A stretch of DNA of 64,000 bases from Shewanella livingstonensis (GTDB lineage: Bacteria; Pseudomonadota; Gammaproteobacteria; Enterobacterales; Shewanellaceae). Positions 1 through 10,444 of the stretch are shown one piece after another. Numbering within the stretch: position 1 is the first letter of the stretch; each line of letters starts with the position of its first letter. Position numbers and translations under genes: made by a program. A model generated the notes under the pieces. That model saw nothing but the letters and a program-made list of their open reading frames with translations, searched no databases and was not told where the DNA came from. The stretch lies in NCBI RefSeq assembly GCF_003855395.1, contig NZ_CP034015.1, positions 2,366,001-2,430,000 of the forward strand, given 5' to 3'.

Positions 1-1
1 T

Positions 2-436
2 CATCATCCTTTTACCGCGCCTCGTGGTATTAGCGCAGAACAGTTAGCTGCCGATCCTGCAGCAGCGATTTCAGATGCTTACGACATGGTGTTAAATGGT
101 TGTGAGTTAGGTGGTGGTTCAGTGCGTATTCATAATGCTGAGATGCAAAGTACCGTTTTTGGTATTTTGGGGATTGAAGCTGAAGAAGCACAAGAAAAGT
201 TCGGTTTCTTACTTGAAGCATTACGTTATGGTACGCCACCACACGCTGGTTTAGCGTTTGGTTTGGATCGTATTATCATGTTGATGACCGGCGCAAGCTC
301 AATTCGTGACGTAATGGCATTTCCTAAAACGACTACCGCAGCGTGCCCATTAACTAACGCGCCAGGTTTTGCTAATCCAGTTCAACTGGCTGAGTTAGGC
401 ATTGCAGTGGTTGAAAAAGTTAAAACAGCAGAGTAA
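2..436 (+). CDS. aspS: Aspartate--tRNA ligase, C-terminal part (partial at window edge)
   Basis: Charges tRNA-Asp with aspartate in the cytoplasm. Only the last 144 or so residues are present; the open frame runs in from the left edge, so the start lies outside the window. The visible part holds the end of the bacterial class II catalytic domain. It includes the conserved GGGSVRIHN stretch and class II motif 3 (GLAFGLDR), whose arginine contacts ATP. It follows the E. coli AspRS C-terminus closely. A rho-independent terminator lies about 45 bases after the stop, so yebC is probably transcribed at least partly on its own. Family assignment is very secure; truncation is only due to the window edge. 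Confidence 0.97.
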   Translation, partial: HHPFTAPRGISAEQLAADPAAAISDAYDMVLNGCELGGGSVRIHNAEMQSTVFGILGIEAEEAQEKFGFLLEALRYGTPPHAGLAFGLDRIIMLMTGASSIRDVMAFPKTTTAACPLTNAPGFANPVQLAELGIAVVEKVKTAE

Positions 437-480
437 AGCGCTAACGATAGCCATTTGCTCGCCCTTGACAGGGGACTACA

Positions 481-510
481 TACCGAGGCTTTTGCCTCGG
501 TACGTTTTTA
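481..510 (+). terminator. Rho-independent terminator after aspS
   Basis: A 9-bp perfect stem (TACCGAGGC / GCCTCGGTA, 481-489 and 494-502) with a TTTT loop is followed by CGTTTTT. It lies 45 bases after the aspS stop and before yebC. Confidence 0.85.
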
Positions 511-533
511 ACAAGTAAACAATTTACTTGTTA
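509..533. repeat. Perfect 11-bp inverted repeat upstream of yebC
   Basis: TAACAAGTAAA (509-519) and its exact complement TTTACTTGTTA (523-533) are separated by three bases. The repeat touches the T-run of the aspS terminator and ends 17 bases before the yebC Shine-Dalgarno sequence. It could be an operator, or a leader hairpin of the yebC-ruv transcript. It has no T-run of its own. Confidence 0.6.
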
Positions 534-560
534 CGTCCTATTGAATAGTAAGGAGATACA

Positions 561-1313
561 ATGGCTGGACACAGTAAATGGGCCAATATTAAACACCGTA
601 AAGCGGCACAAGACGCTAAACGCGGCAAGTTATTCACTAAATTCATTCGCGAACTCACTGTCGCAGCCCGCGAAGGCGGTTCAGATGTTGATGCCAATCC
701 TAGATTACGTGCTGCCGTTGATAAAGCCTTATCCAATAATATGACTCGTGACACCGTTGAACGTGCAATTAAACGTGGTGCTGGTGAAGTCGATGGTCAA
801 CAATTAGAAACCATCATTTATGAAGGTTATGGCCCCGGTGGTACAGCCGTAATGGTTGAAACCATGACAGATAATCGTAATCGTACTGTTTCGGGTGTAC
901 GCAATGCATTTAATAAGTCGGGTGGTAATTTAGGCACCGATGGCTCAGTGGCATATTTGTTTACTAAATCGGGCATTATTTCTTATGACACTGATATTGA
1001 TGAAGATAGCTTAATTGACAGCGCATTAGAGGCTGGTGCAGAAGATGTTATCACCCATGACGATGGTTCTATCGATGTGTTCACCACTCCAGACACTTTT
1101 GGCAAAGTCAAAGATGCACTTGATAGCGCATCTTTTGGTTCTGTCCATGCTGAAGTGACTATGGTTGCGTCATTAAAAGCTGAACTCGATGCTGACACGG
1201 CTGAAAATTTTTTACGTTTAATTGATACCTTAGAAGATCATGATGATGTACAAGAGGTATATCATAATGCTGAGATTTCAGACGACGTTATGCAAGCGTT
1301 AGATAACGCATGA
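561..1313 (+). CDS. yebC: YebC/TACO1-family protein
   Basis: Encodes a 250-residue YebC family protein, close to the E. coli length (246). Family members bind nucleic acid; some act as DNA-binding transcription regulators, and YebC-type proteins have also been linked to translation of proline-rich stretches. The N-terminus shows the family signature [14 protein letters not shown], and the central stretch GYGPGGTAV is typical. The start is supported by AAGGAG eight bases upstream. The gene lies seven bases before ruvC, matching the common yebC-ruvC arrangement, so the two are probably cotranscribed. Family assignment is very secure; which molecular role applies here cannot be told from the sequence. 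Confidence 0.95.
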   Translation: MAGHSKWANIKHRKAAQDAKRGKLFTKFIRELTVAAREGGSDVDANPRLRAAVDKALSNNMTRDTVERAIKRGAGEVDGQQLETIIYEGYGPGGTAVMVETMTDNRNRTVSGVRNAFNKSGGNLGTDGSVAYLFTKSGIISYDTDIDEDSLIDSALEAGAEDVITHDDGSIDVFTTPDTFGKVKDALDSASFGSVHAEVTMVASLKAELDADTAENFLRLIDTLEDHDDVQEVYHNAEISDDVMQALDNA

Positions 1314-1320
1314 GGCATCA

Positions 1321-1842
1321 ATGGCCATTATTTTAGGCGTCGACCCCGGCTCCCGTATTACCGGTTATGGTGTGATCCAATGCCAAGGCCGTCAACAGAT
1401 TTACCTTGGCAGCGGCTGTATTCGAACATCTGCCGACGATTTACCACAACGATTACAACAAATTTATGCCGGTTTATGCGAAATTATTACCCAATATCAA
1501 CCTGATGAGTTTGCCATTGAACGGGTATTTATGGCCAAAAATGCTGATTCGGCTCTTAAATTAGGCCAAGCTCGAGGCGCGGCGATTGTCGCAGCTACAT
1601 GTGCTGGATTACCTGTTGCCGAATACAGTGCTACACAAATAAAAAGTGCTGTCGTTGGCACTGGCAGAGCTCAAAAAACGCAAGTTCAACATATGGTGAA
1701 GCAATTACTTAAGCTACCTGCGTCACCACAGGCCGATGCCGCGGATGCATTAGGCGTAGCAATATGCCATTTTCATACTTATCAAAGCCTTATCGCTATG
1801 GGCGGTAAAGCAAGCAGCAGAACATATGGAAGATACAAATGA
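1321..1842 (+). CDS. ruvC: Crossover junction endodeoxyribonuclease RuvC
   Basis: Resolves Holliday junctions by symmetrical cleavage of two strands after RuvAB branch migration. The 173-residue protein is full length. The four acidic metal-binding catalytic residues are visible: D8 (VDPGSR), E67 (AIERVF), D139 and D142 (ADAADALG). It starts seven bases after yebC. Its last four bases overlap the ruvA start (ATGA), which indicates translational coupling. In E. coli ruvC lies apart from the SOS-controlled ruvAB pair; here all three lie in one run. I saw no obvious LexA box (CTGT-N8-ACAG) ahead of it. Confidence 0.96.
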   Translation: MAIILGVDPGSRITGYGVIQCQGRQQIYLGSGCIRTSADDLPQRLQQIYAGLCEIITQYQPDEFAIERVFMAKNADSALKLGQARGAAIVAATCAGLPVAEYSATQIKSAVVGTGRAQKTQVQHMVKQLLKLPASPQADAADALGVAICHFHTYQSLIAMGGKASSRTYGRYK

Positions 1843-2456
1843 TAGGTCGTTTAAGCGGTATTTTAGTTGAAAAACAAGCCCCTGAAGTGGTGTTAGACGT
1901 CAATGGTGTCGGTTACGAGTTACAAGTGCCGATGACCAGTTTTTATGAGTTACCTGCGTTAAATCAGGCAACCATGTTATTTACTCATTTTGTGGTGCGT
2001 GAAGACGCTCAATTGCTTTATGGTTTTATTACTAAGCAAGAGCGGGCTTTATTTCGTTTATTGATTAAAACCAATGGTGTTGGCCCTAAGCTAGCGCTAA
2101 CGATTTTATCGGGTATGACAGCATCAGAGTTTGTCTCATGTGTTGAACGCGATGATATAGCTACCTTAGTTAAATTACCTGGAGTGGGTAAGAAAACAGC
2201 TGAACGTTTAGTGATTGAAATGCGTGATAAGCTTAAAAGCTTACTTGAGGCTTCTGCAGGGGCTGAGCGTGAATTTATGCTGCAAAGTAATTATACCCCA
2301 GCGCCAGCAGCAGACAGTGCAGAAGAAGATGCAATTTCAGCGTTATTATCTTTAGGCTATAAGCCTGCTCAGGCCAGTAAGTCTGTTTCTGCAGCGTTTA
2401 AACAAGGCATGAGTTCTGAGACACTGATTAAAGCTGCCTTAAAATCAATGTTATAA
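1839..2456 (+). CDS. ruvA: Holliday junction branch migration protein RuvA
   Basis: Binds four-way junctions as a tetramer and loads the RuvB motor. The 205-residue protein has the N-terminal OB-fold (about residues 1-62) and two helix-hairpin-helix motifs (NGVGPKLA near residue 78 and [12 protein letters not shown] near residue 110). A linker follows, then the C-terminal RuvB-contacting domain (about 155-205). It overlaps ruvC by four bases and precedes ruvB by 31 bases, consistent with one operon. Confidence 0.96.
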   Translation: MIGRLSGILVEKQAPEVVLDVNGVGYELQVPMTSFYELPALNQATMLFTHFVVREDAQLLYGFITKQERALFRLLIKTNGVGPKLALTILSGMTASEFVSCVERDDIATLVKLPGVGKKTAERLVIEMRDKLKSLLEASAGAEREFMLQSNYTPAPAADSAEEDAISALLSLGYKPAQASKSVSAAFKQGMSSETLIKAALKSML

Positions 2457-2487
2457 ACACGATGTGCATAAACAGGGTACGTAAAAA

Positions 2488-3498
2488 ATGATTGAAGCTG
2501 ATCGCCTAATCCAGCCACAAGTACAAGGTCAAGATGAACAGATTGACCGTGCTATGCGGCCTAAAATGTTGGATGAGTATACCGGCCAAGATGATACTCG
2601 AGCTCAGCTTAAGGTGTTCATTCAAGCAGCGATAAACCGTCGTGAAGCCCTTGATCACATGTTAATTTTTGGTCCCCCAGGTTTAGGTAAAACAACCTTA
2701 GCAATGATTGTTGCCAATGAAATGGGTGTGAACATAAAGTCCACTTCTGGGCCTGTACTTGAAAAAGCCGGTGACTTAGCCGCCTTGTTAACCAATCTTG
2801 AAGAGGGTGATGTACTGTTTATCGATGAAATTCATCGTCTAAGCCCTGTAGTTGAAGAGATTCTTTATCCGGCAATGGAAGACTACCAACTTGATATTAT
2901 GATTGGTGAAGGTCCTGCTGCGCGTTCGATTAAATTAGATTTACCGCCATTTACCCTTATTGGCGCAACAACTCGCGCAGGAGCATTGACATCTCCACTG
3001 CGGGCTCGTTTTGGTATCCCATTACGTTTGGAATTTTACAATGTCAAAGATTTGACCACCATTGTGATCCGCTCAGCTAAGGTGATGGAACTTGAGGTTG
3101 ATCTGCAGGGGGCGATTGAAATTGCCAAACGTTCACGCGGTACGCCGCGAATTGCCAACCGTTTACTGCGCCGGGTTCGCGACTATGCTGAAGTTAAACA
3201 TGACGGTAAAGTGACCCAAAAAGTGGCTGAATATGCACTTGATCTACTCGATGTTGATGAGGAAGGCTTTGATTATTTAGATCGTAAACTTTTGCTTGCC
3301 ATTATTGATAAATTTATGGGGGGACCTGTAGGGTTAGACAATCTTGCCGCAGCCATTGGTGAAGACAGAGAAACGATTGAGGATGTATTGGAGCCTTTTT
3401 TAATCCAGCAAGGTTTTATTCAACGTACACCCAGAGGTCGAATTGCCTCTCAAAGAGCTTATGATCATTTCAGTTTGGTTAAACCTGAAAAAGTGTAA
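2488..3498 (+). CDS. ruvB: Holliday junction branch migration ATPase RuvB
   Basis: AAA+ ring motor that drives branch migration with RuvA. At 336 residues it matches the family. The Walker A motif is GPPGLGKTT (residues 62-70) and Walker B is [10 protein letters not shown] (about 110-119). Sensor 1 is in GATTRAG. The arginine finger region is in [14 protein letters not shown], and the C-terminal winged helix includes QRTPRGR. It is the last gene of the yebC-ruvC-ruvA-ruvB run and is followed by a terminator shared with the convergent gloA. Confidence 0.97.
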   Translation: MIEADRLIQPQVQGQDEQIDRAMRPKMLDEYTGQDDTRAQLKVFIQAAINRREALDHMLIFGPPGLGKTTLAMIVANEMGVNIKSTSGPVLEKAGDLAALLTNLEEGDVLFIDEIHRLSPVVEEILYPAMEDYQLDIMIGEGPAARSIKLDLPPFTLIGATTRAGALTSPLRARFGIPLRLEFYNVKDLTTIVIRSAKVMELEVDLQGAIEIAKRSRGTPRIANRLLRRVRDYAEVKHDGKVTQKVAEYALDLLDVDEEGFDYLDRKLLLAIIDKFMGGPVGLDNLAAAIGEDRETIEDVLEPFLIQQGFIQRTPRGRIASQRAYDHFSLVKPEKV

Positions 3499-3524
3499 TC
3501 TTTTTAAAGCTTTTTTGGTAGATT

Positions 3525-3560
3525 ATGATAAAACCAGCTTTCGCTGGTTTTATCATTTCT
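3525..3560. terminator. Bidirectional terminator between ruvB and gloA
   Basis: GATAAAACCAGC (3527-3538) pairs perfectly with GCTGGTTTTATC (3543-3554) around a TTTC loop. T-rich sequence on one strand and A-rich on the other fits termination of both convergent genes. Confidence 0.7.
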
Positions 3561-3603
3561 AGCGTACTGTAAAGCAGAGTTAAGCTTGCTATGGCAGCTA
3601 AAA

Positions 3604-4014
3604 TTAACCTAAGGCTTCAGTTGCTGATTTCTTTTGAATTAATTCTATTTTGTATCCGTCAGGATCTTCCACAAATGCAATTTCAGTTTTACCGCCAGCA
3701 ACTGGCCCTGGTGCACGAGTGATTTTGCCGCCAGCAGCAGCAATGGCATCACAACGGGCGTAAATATCTTCTTCACCTATGGCCAAATGTCCAAAACCAT
3801 TACCCAAATCATAGGTATCGACACCCCAGTTATAGGTTAATTCGATAACCGCTTGGCCGGTAGTTTCTTCACCAAAACCAACAAAGGCGAGGGTGTATTT
3901 ATATTCTGAGTTTTCTGATTGACGCAGCAATTTCATTCCCATCACTTGGGTATAAAATTGGATGCTGCGTTCTAGGTTGCCTACACGGATCATCGTATGA
4001 AGTAATTGCGACAT
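3604..4014 (-). CDS. gloA: Lactoylglutathione lyase (glyoxalase I)
   Basis: Converts the methylglyoxal-glutathione hemithioacetal to S-lactoylglutathione, detoxifying methylglyoxal in the cytoplasm. The 136-residue protein aligns along its length with E. coli GloA. All four metal ligands are present: H6, E58, H76 and E124. The short form without the long loops of the zinc-dependent enzyme suggests the Ni/Co type, as in E. coli. It is a single-gene unit, convergent with ruvB. Confidence 0.95.
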   Translation of the reverse strand: MSQLLHTMIRVGNLERSIQFYTQVMGMKLLRQSENSEYKYTLAFVGFGEETTGQAVIELTYNWGVDTYDLGNGFGHLAIGEEDIYARCDAIAAAGGKITRAPGPVAGGKTEIAFVEDPDGYKIELIQKKSATEALG

Positions 4015-4242
4015 GATATGCTCTCTTATAAAAATTTATCTGACTTTAACAAGCTCAGATGACAATGAAAAGTTTTGCTATACTGATTGATAAAAATTAA
4101 GTCTATCAAAGATCAATAGCCACTGATTAATCTCGAATAGATATTGAGTATATTTTGCTATGGCTCACATTTATGAGGTTAATTTTTGGGTAAATTAGCT
4201 TAAAGCGTTATTATTCAGTTATACCCATTTGGAGACAAGAAA

Positions 4243-4326
4243 ATGAATACAGAATTAAAAATGGCATTAGGTACTACAGTTGTTATTGCGATTTGTTTTA
4301 GTGCATTTTTTGTGTCGATGTTTTAA
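4243..4326 (+). CDS. Putative 27-residue single-span membrane peptide
   Basis: A short ATG-started frame has a good Shine-Dalgarno sequence (GGAG at 4231-4234, eight bases before the ATG). The peptide has a short polar N-terminus (MNTELK) followed by about 20 hydrophobic residues ending SAFFVSMF. That is the shape of many small bacterial membrane proteins. It sits alone between gloA and nth, divergent from gloA, and is followed by a perfect inverted repeat (4370-4411). I do not recognise it. Conservation in related genomes would decide whether it is real. Confidence 0.45.
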   Translation: MNTELKMALGTTVVIAICFSAFFVSMF

Positions 4327-4369
4327 GCACCTGCAAAAATAGATAGTCCAATGTGATCCATAATAAATA

Positions 4370-4411
4370 AATGTATTGGATATTAATTGATGAGTTAATA
4401 TCCAATACATT
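4370..4411. repeat. Perfect 17-bp inverted repeat (hairpin)
   Basis: The 17 bases 4370-4386 (AATGTATTGGATATTAA) are exactly complementary to 4395-4411, with an 8-base loop (TTGATGAG). No T-run follows on either strand, so it is not a standard intrinsic terminator. It lies between the small peptide frame and the nth terminator. Confidence 0.7.
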
Positions 4412-4415
4412 GTTA

Positions 4416-4452
4416 TAAAAACCCCCAAAGTGCCTGCGGTGCTTTGGGGGTT
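4416..4452 (-). terminator. Terminator of the rsx-nth operon
   Basis: On the minus strand AACCCCCAAAG pairs with CTTTGGGGGTT and is followed by TTTTATAAC. The hairpin begins at the nth stop codon. It closes the rsxABCDGE-nth unit. Confidence 0.85.
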
Positions 4453-5092
4453 AATCTTCTGGGTATACCTTGTCTCTAAATTCGCACAAGTCTTCGATAA
4501 TACAAGAACCACAACGGGGTTTTCTCGCCAAACAAGTATAACGTCCGTGTAGAATAAACCAATGATGTACATCTACTTTAAACTCACTCGGCACCACTTT
4601 AAGCATATTCAATTCAACTTGATCGACATTCTTTCCTGGGGCAAATTTAGTTCTATTTGCTAACCTAAAAATATGCGTATCGACAGCAATAGTAGGCCAG
4701 CCAAACGCAGTATTAAGGACCACATTTGCTGTTTTGCGTCCAACGCCTGGTAAGGCTTCTAGTGCTTCGCGGTTCTCTGGTACTTCACCCGCATGTAGAT
4801 CAATCAGCATTTTACAAGCGTTAATCACATTAACCGCTTTGTTATTGTATAAGCCTATGGTTTTAATGTACTGCTTAAGCCCGTCAACCCCTAAGTCATA
4901 GATTGCTTGCGGTGTATTGGCAACCGGAAACAATTTATTGGTGGCTTTATTAACACTGACATCGGTTGCTTGTGCTGATAATGTAACCGCCACTAATAGC
5001 TCAAATGGACTAGAAAAGTTCAGTTCAGTTTCAGGCTTAGGGTTATTGTCTCTTAATCTAATCAGAATTTGGTGGCGCTTATCTTTATTCAT
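4451..5092 (-). CDS. nth: Endonuclease III
   Basis: Base-excision-repair glycosylase/AP lyase for oxidised pyrimidines. The 213 residues align nearly without gaps to the E. coli enzyme. Catalytic K120 is in the helix-hairpin-helix LPGVGRKTANVV, and D138 is in AVDTHIF. The [4Fe-4S] cluster cysteines are C187, C194, C197 and C203 (C-X6-C-X2-C-X5-C). It is the last gene after rsxE, 58 bases downstream, the usual gammaproteobacterial arrangement, with a strong terminator at its stop. Confidence 0.97.
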   Translation of the reverse strand: MNKDKRHQILIRLRDNNPKPETELNFSSPFELLVAVTLSAQATDVSVNKATNKLFPVANTPQAIYDLGVDGLKQYIKTIGLYNNKAVNVINACKMLIDLHAGEVPENREALEALPGVGRKTANVVLNTAFGWPTIAVDTHIFRLANRTKFAPGKNVDQVELNMLKVVPSEFKVDVHHWFILHGRYTCLARKPRCGSCIIEDLCEFRDKVYPED

Positions 5093-5150
5093 AGTAATCG
5101 GTCAATTTATCGTTAAGTTAACGGCCGCTGAAGGTTACAGCGGATTAGTG

Positions 5151-5846
5151 TTAGTTGACTTTAGTGATCCGTGCCCGCGTAACGCTGACACCTTCAGTTT
5201 TGGGTTGTCGGGCTTTTACTCGGCTGTCGATGACATTTTTAAGTGCGATTAATAATCCCATGCCAATAAATGCCCCTGGCGGTAACATCGCTAATAAGAA
5301 GGGCGTGTCTACCTGCCATACATGGACGGTTAACACACTTGCCCAATCACCTAATAATAAATCAGCACCGTCAAACAGTGTCCCTTGACCAATGAGTTCA
5401 CGGCTGGCGCCTAGCACGACCAGAACAGCTGTAAAGCCTAACCCCATCATTAATCCATCGAATGCCGAATGAGCTAATGAGTTACGAGAAGCAAAGGCTT
5501 CAGCGCGGCCGATAATGACGCAGTTAGTCACGATTAAGGGTAAGAAAATACCCAAGGACAAATACAAATTATAGGCATAAGCGTTGATCAGTAATTGCAC
5601 GCATGTCACTAGTGCGGCAATGATCATCACAAACACTGGAATTCTAATTTCTTTAGGCACAAAATCACGTACTAAAGAGACTAAAATATTCGAGCCAACC
5701 AATACCAGTAGCGTCGCAACACCTAAGCCTAACGCATTCGCAATGGTTGCTGTAACAGCAAGTAGTGGACACAAACCTAACAGTTGCACTAACCCAGGAT
5801 TGTTTTTCCATAACCCTTGAGCGGCTATTTCACGATAGTTACTCAT
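5151..5846 (-). CDS. rsxE: Electron transport complex subunit RsxE/RnfE
   Basis: Integral membrane subunit of the Rsx (Rnf) flavin/Fe-S electron-transfer complex. I chose the start [10 protein letters not shown] at 5846 (231 residues, equal to the E. coli protein) rather than the longer frame from 5903. This start overlaps the rsxG end by eight bases, as expected for tight coupling. About six hydrophobic spans are visible. The paired motifs [11 protein letters not shown] and PLIVTNCVI are family signatures; their cysteines fit the membrane-embedded Fe-S centre shared with RsxA. The C-terminal tail is short and basic. Confidence 0.95.
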   Translation of the reverse strand: MSNYREIAAQGLWKNNPGLVQLLGLCPLLAVTATIANALGLGVATLLVLVGSNILVSLVRDFVPKEIRIPVFVMIIAALVTCVQLLINAYAYNLYLSLGIFLPLIVTNCVIIGRAEAFASRNSLAHSAFDGLMMGLGFTAVLVVLGASRELIGQGTLFDGADLLLGDWASVLTVHVWQVDTPFLLAMLPPGAFIGMGLLIALKNVIDSRVKARQPKTEGVSVTRARITKVN

Positions 5847-6486
5847 GGTTGGCCTCACAGGCATAATGACTTTGATAAAGTGCTTGGCGATGCTGTTCAA
5901 CAAATGTCATCGCTTTAGCTATTGCTTTAACATAAGCGCGCGGAGTAATGGTCGCACCGGTAAATTGATCAAACTGGCCGCCGTCTTTTTTTACTTTCCA
6001 CATATTGGTGTTGTCGTTGAATAATTGACCACTAAAATGAGTCACCCAATCAGATTTTCGAAGATCAATTTTATCACCTAACCCCGGTGTTTCTTGATGA
6101 GAAAGAGTTCGAACTCCTAATATTTCGCCTTGATTATCAACGCCAATAATGAGTTTTATTTCACCGTTATAACCATCTGGAGCAATCGCTTCTATCGCTA
6201 TCGCTACGGGTTGGTTCTCTTTATATGCAAGATATGCAGGTAAATCTGTATCGGTACCTAACAGTTCTGGCGAGTTTACCAAAATACATTGTTCACTGAG
6301 GACATTATCGTGTAATTCAGTCGGAATAATTTGGTTCAAGATTAAGGTTAATTGCTTTTGTTGCTGCAGTAATATGGTGTCACTGGTTAATGCATGCACC
6401 AAAGCAACCAGACCAGTACAACACAAGGCAAATAGGCCGAGTAACAGGCCATTTTTAATCATCGGGTTAGTGGTTAAAATAGACAT
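5839..6486 (-). CDS. rsxG: Electron transport complex subunit RsxG/RnfG (covalent FMN)
   Basis: Periplasm-facing flavoprotein subunit of Rsx, anchored by one N-terminal span (about residues 8-30). The FMN-binding domain ends in the flavinylation motif [10 protein letters not shown] near residue 180, where FMN is attached to a threonine by a phosphoester bond. The start at 6486 (215 residues) has AGGA about eight bases upstream and lies two bases after the rsxD stop. The longer frame from 6552 would run into rsxD and is unlikely. Confidence 0.94.
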   Translation of the reverse strand: MSILTTNPMIKNGLLLGLFALCCTGLVALVHALTSDTILLQQQKQLTLILNQIIPTELHDNVLSEQCILVNSPELLGTDTDLPAYLAYKENQPVAIAIEAIAPDGYNGEIKLIIGVDNQGEILGVRTLSHQETPGLGDKIDLRKSDWVTHFSGQLFNDNTNMWKVKKDGGQFDQFTGATITPRAYVKAIAKAMTFVEQHRQALYQSHYACEANHE

Positions 6487-6488
6487 AA

Positions 6489-7541
6489 TTAATTTCCTGC
6501 TCGATGACCATAACTGCGGGGGCGAACATAATAATCGATAAATGGTGCGCACATGTTGGCCAGTAATACCGCAAATGCAACGGCGTCAGGATAACCACCA
6601 AAGGTACGGATTAGGTAAATCAATAACCCTATCATGGCGCCAAATATCAAACGACCGCGAGTACTCGTTGCGGCGGTAACGGGATCGGTGGCAATGAAAA
6701 ATGCCGCTAACATGGTTCCACCTGAAAATAAATGCATAACAGGACTAACAAAGGTATCAGGGCTGATTAAAAAACCAATGCTGGCACAAACAAACAAGCT
6801 TAACAAAATAGAACCGCTTATGTGCCAGCGGATAACCTTGAGTTTTAGCATGATCATGCCGCCAATGAGATAGGCGAAATTGACCCAAAACCAACCTTCA
6901 CCTACACTGCCAGAAAAGATGGTCTTAGTCATACTTTCAGTTGTGGTAAGGCCCATTGATAGATCAGTTTTTAATGTGTCGAGCGGCGTGGCCATCGTCG
7001 TGCCGTCTATCGCAATATGGAAAAAGTCTGCAGCATAGCCAGCGTTTAATTGAAAGATACTATTCAATGTATGTAACGCATCGGCGCTATTTAAGGTCAA
7101 TGTTTGCGGTGCAACCCAAGAGGTCATTTGCACTGGAAATGAAATCAGTAGTAGTACGTATGCTGCCATGGCAGGGTTAAAGACATTATTGCCTAATCCA
7201 CCATAGAGCTGTTTAACAATCACGATAGCAAATAATGTCCCGATAACAATCATCCACCAAGGTGCTAAAGGCGGAATAGCTACTGCAAGTAAGCTGGCAG
7301 TAACCAATGCACTATTATCAGCCAAGGTTGCGGTAATATTTTTGTTACGTAACTTGATTACCGCAGCTTCGGCTAAATAAGCCACTGTAATGGCCAGTAA
7401 TAATTGCACTAAGGTGCCATAGCCAAAATAATAGCTTTGCACCGCAATACCAGGGATTAAGCATAACGCCACCCTTTTCATCACCATGTTGGTGTGCAAT
7501 GTTGTACTGACATGTGGAGATGAGGCAATTTTAAATGCCAT
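6489..7541 (-). CDS. rsxD: Electron transport complex subunit RsxD/RnfD
   Basis: Membrane subunit of Rsx with about nine or ten hydrophobic segments in 350 residues. It carries a covalently bound FMN on a threonine in the motif [11 protein letters not shown] (near residue 187). The conserved [12 protein letters not shown] segment is also present. It is related to NqrB. The gene starts five bases after rsxC and ends two bases before rsxG, inside the operon. Confidence 0.95.
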   Translation of the reverse strand: MAFKIASSPHVSTTLHTNMVMKRVALCLIPGIAVQSYYFGYGTLVQLLLAITVAYLAEAAVIKLRNKNITATLADNSALVTASLLAVAIPPLAPWWMIVIGTLFAIVIVKQLYGGLGNNVFNPAMAAYVLLLISFPVQMTSWVAPQTLTLNSADALHTLNSIFQLNAGYAADFFHIAIDGTTMATPLDTLKTDLSMGLTTTESMTKTIFSGSVGEGWFWVNFAYLIGGMIMLKLKVIRWHISGSILLSLFVCASIGFLISPDTFVSPVMHLFSGGTMLAAFFIATDPVTAATSTRGRLIFGAMIGLLIYLIRTFGGYPDAVAFAVLLANMCAPFIDYYVRPRSYGHRAGN

Positions 7542-7546
7542 AGTGG

Positions 7547-9871
7547 TTATTCCTCTTGCTTAGCACTGTTAGCGAGTTTCTTGGCTTTCGCTTTGGCGAC
7601 AGCGGCGGCAATTTTTGCTTTCTTGTCATCAACAGCGTCTGCTATTTTAATGACATCAGCATCACTTGATACGTTAATAGTTTCAGTAGCGTCGATAGTA
7701 GATGATACGATTGGCTGATGTGTTTGTGTCAACCCATTTGCTAACGCCGCTTTTTTAGCTTTTGCTTTAGCCACCGCGGCAGTAATTTTAGCTTTCTTGT
7801 CATCGACTGGATTGCTGCTATTGATAACATCAGCTTGATTCTTATCGGTTAACTCATCGGATAACGATGCTTTTCGAGCTTTAGCTTTAGCCACAGCGGC
7901 AGCAATTTTAGCTTTTTTGTTATCGACAGGATCGCTGCTATTGGTTTTGTCAGCATCGCTGTAAGTCTCGATTGTTTCATCCGCAACAAGGTTTTGTGAC
8001 AGAACCGACTCATCTTTATGAACGGCTTCATTGGCTAATGCTGCTTTCTTGGCTTTTGCTCGTGCCACTGCTGCTGCAATTTGTGGTTTCTTAACGTTGA
8101 TGGGCTCGACATTTTCAGTAGAACTATCAGCAGTGGTTGCTATGATATTGTGTTGATTATCGACTAAAGATTGAGCCGCTATTGCTGCTTTTTTTGCTTT
8201 AGCCCGTTCAATAGCGGCGCTGACAGCGGTGTTCTTTGTGTTGGCACTGTTTATCGAGGCACTGTCTATAAGTCGGCTGTCTGAACCGGTAACGGCAGTT
8301 TGCATCGCAGTCGATTCGGTTGTTGCATTTGCAGTTTGCGCTTTTTTAGCGGCAATACGCGCCATGGCTGCAGCAACTGCATCTTTATCGCTCGATTTCA
8401 TATTCGCTTGGCGTTTAGCGGCTGCTTGTTTTGATTTTTCTTCACGAGCATTTTTTTCATCTTCGAGTCGTTGTAAGCGAGTTTCAAAACGCAATTTTGC
8501 TTTTTCTGCTTGTAGCTTTTCTTCAGCGGTATTTTTCAGTGCAGATTTCGCGACTCGATAGTATTCCACTAAAGGAATATCACTTGGGCATACGTAACTG
8601 CAACAACCGCATTCAATACAGTCTTTTAAATTAAAACTGGCCGCTTTATCATATTCTTCCGCCTTTGCGTGCCAGAATAACTGCTGTGGTAACAGTAATG
8701 CTGGGCAGGCAACAGCACACTCACCACATCGAATACAGGCTTTCTCATCGGAGTCAGGTGCAATTTCTGTCTGGCTTGGGGTGAGTAAACAGTTAGTGCC
8801 CTTTAATATTGGCACATCAAGGTTAGCTAATGCATATCCCATCATAGGGCCGCCGACAATCACTTTTTGAGAGTTATCGGGCGTAAAATTAACTTGTTTA
8901 AGTGCATCGGCCACAGTTGTACCTATTCGAAGCCAATAGTTTCCCGGTTTAGCAACGCGTTCACCAGTTAAGGTGACTACGCGTTCTATCAGCGGTTTAC
9001 CGTGTAAAACCGCATCCTGAATAGCATATGCCGTGCCGACATTGTGCATAACAATACCAAGTTGGGCTGGAATTGCTCCACTGGGAACTTCTTTACCGGT
9101 AATAATTTGAATAAGTTGTTTTTCGCCACCAGAAGGGTACTTGGTAGGGATCACCGTGACGCGGATCATATCGTTAGACAAGACACTACGTGTAACCGCT
9201 GCTTGCATTGCTTGAACCGCTTCAGGCTTATTATCTTCAATGGCGATGATAATACGCTGTGGACTAAGTAAATGGTGAATGATGCTGATGCCAGTTAAGA
9301 TTTGGTCACTGTAATCGCGCATCAATCGATCATCAGCGCTAATGTAGGGTTCACACTCAACGCCATTGATTATTACTAAATCTATTTCGCTGGCAGGGTT
9401 AAGTTTTACGTGGCTAGGAAACGCTGCGCCGCCCATACCTGCAATACCCGCTTGTTTAATTTTGTCCAAAATAGCTGGTTTTGACAGTTGTTCAAGCTGA
9501 CTTGGTATTAGTTCACACCAAGTATCTTGACCATCCGCTTCGATGATGCAACTTAACACCGATAATGCCGAAGGATGGTTGCTACTGTGTTGCTCAACGG
9601 CGACAAGGGTTCCAGATGTAGGGGCGTGAACCGGTAGATATGTAAAACCAGCTCCTTCAGTGAGAGCTTGCCCTTTTAAGACTTTGTCGCCAACACTAAC
9701 AATTAAGGTCGCTTGTTCGCCAACAAGAGGGATTGGGACCACAAATCGCGATAATAACGGCAACGATGAAATCGCATTTTGATTGGATAATGATTTAAGT
9801 TCGGGTGGATGTATCCCACCAGGAGAGCGCCACAAATTGCCTTTATCTAATTGTTCTAATAAGGTTAACAC
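7547..9871 (-). CDS. rsxC: Electron transport complex subunit RsxC/RnfC with C-terminal Ala/Lys repeats
   Basis: Peripheral subunit thought to take electrons from NADH and pass them to RsxB. The start is GTG at 9871, overlapping the rsxB stop by seven bases. The 774-residue protein begins with the RnfC barrel-sandwich domain. The glycine-rich [10 protein letters not shown] segment (near 145) and an SLBB-like region follow. Two ferredoxin clusters lie near 375-425 ([12 protein letters not shown] and [12 protein letters not shown]). From about residue 510 to the end it consists of a charged helical linker and roughly six repeats built on (I/V)[12 protein letters not shown]. Repeats of this type are known in enterobacterial RsxC and vary in number. 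Confidence 0.95.
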   Translation of the reverse strand: MLTLLEQLDKGNLWRSPGGIHPPELKSLSNQNAISSLPLLSRFVVPIPLVGEQATLIVSVGDKVLKGQALTEGAGFTYLPVHAPTSGTLVAVEQHSSNHPSALSVLSCIIEADGQDTWCELIPSQLEQLSKPAILDKIKQAGIAGMGGAAFPSHVKLNPASEIDLVIINGVECEPYISADDRLMRDYSDQILTGISIIHHLLSPQRIIIAIEDNKPEAVQAMQAAVTRSVLSNDMIRVTVIPTKYPSGGEKQLIQIITGKEVPSGAIPAQLGIVMHNVGTAYAIQDAVLHGKPLIERVVTLTGERVAKPGNYWLRIGTTVADALKQVNFTPDNSQKVIVGGPMMGYALANLDVPILKGTNCLLTPSQTEIAPDSDEKACIRCGECAVACPALLLPQQLFWHAKAEEYDKAASFNLKDCIECGCCSYVCPSDIPLVEYYRVAKSALKNTAEEKLQAEKAKLRFETRLQRLEDEKNAREEKSKQAAAKRQANMKSSDKDAVAAAMARIAAKKAQTANATTESTAMQTAVTGSDSRLIDSASINSANTKNTAVSAAIERAKAKKAAIAAQSLVDNQHNIIATTADSSTENVEPINVKKPQIAAAVARAKAKKAALANEAVHKDESVLSQNLVADETIETYSDADKTNSSDPVDNKKAKIAAAVAKAKARKASLSDELTDKNQADVINSSNPVDDKKAKITAAVAKAKAKKAALANGLTQTHQPIVSSTIDATETINVSSDADVIKIADAVDDKKAKIAAAVAKAKAKKLANSAKQEE

Positions 9872-10443
9872 CGTTTGTCCTCCTGCTCAGGCTGGATTAC
9901 ATTTATAGGGATTGCACGTAACTTCCAATCCCAATTTTGTATTGTGGTTTCAACAGGGATCATGTCAATACAATCGACAGGGCAAGGTTCAACACATAAG
10001 TCACAGCCAGTACAGTCTTTGGCTATAACGGTATGCATTAATTTTCCGGCACCCAAAATGGCATCCACTGGGCAGGCTTGGATACATTTAGTGCAACCAA
10101 TACATTCATCTTCGCGAATGTAAGCCACTTTTTTCACATTGGCTTGGGCCTCTTCACCTAACGCTTCTGGTTCTACACCCATGAGTTCAGCAATTTTTTC
10201 CATGGTAGCGGTACCACCAGGAGGACATTTATTGATTTTGTCGCCATTAGCAATCGCTTCGGCATAGGGCCGACAACCAGGGTAACCACATTGGCCGCAC
10301 TGAGTTTGCGGTAGCAGAGTTTCGACCTGATCAATAATAGGGTTGCCTTCAACTTTAAACTTTTTTGAAGCAAAGCCAAGAATGACACCAAACACTAAAG
10401 CCAAAAGGGTTAATACAGCAACGGCTATAAATATACTTGTCAT
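9865..10443 (-). CDS. rsxB: Electron transport complex subunit RsxB/RnfB
   Basis: Multi-cluster ferredoxin subunit of Rsx, anchored by one N-terminal membrane span (residues 5-25). A four-cysteine domain (CGQCGYPGC plus CPPGG) is followed by two 4Fe-4S motifs, [12 protein letters not shown] and [12 protein letters not shown]. The start at 10443 ([10 protein letters not shown], 192 residues) was preferred over 10464 because it fits the E. coli N-terminus and follows the rsxA stop directly. The gene overlaps rsxC by seven bases. Confidence 0.95.
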   Translation of the reverse strand: MTSIFIAVAVLTLLALVFGVILGFASKKFKVEGNPIIDQVETLLPQTQCGQCGYPGCRPYAEAIANGDKINKCPPGGTATMEKIAELMGVEPEALGEEAQANVKKVAYIREDECIGCTKCIQACPVDAILGAGKLMHTVIAKDCTGCDLCVEPCPVDCIDMIPVETTIQNWDWKLRAIPINVIQPEQEDKRC

Positions 10444-10444
10444 A

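Noticed and set aside
5846..5903. Longer N-terminus for RsxE
   Set aside because: It would run deep into rsxG, and the shorter start gives the normal family length.
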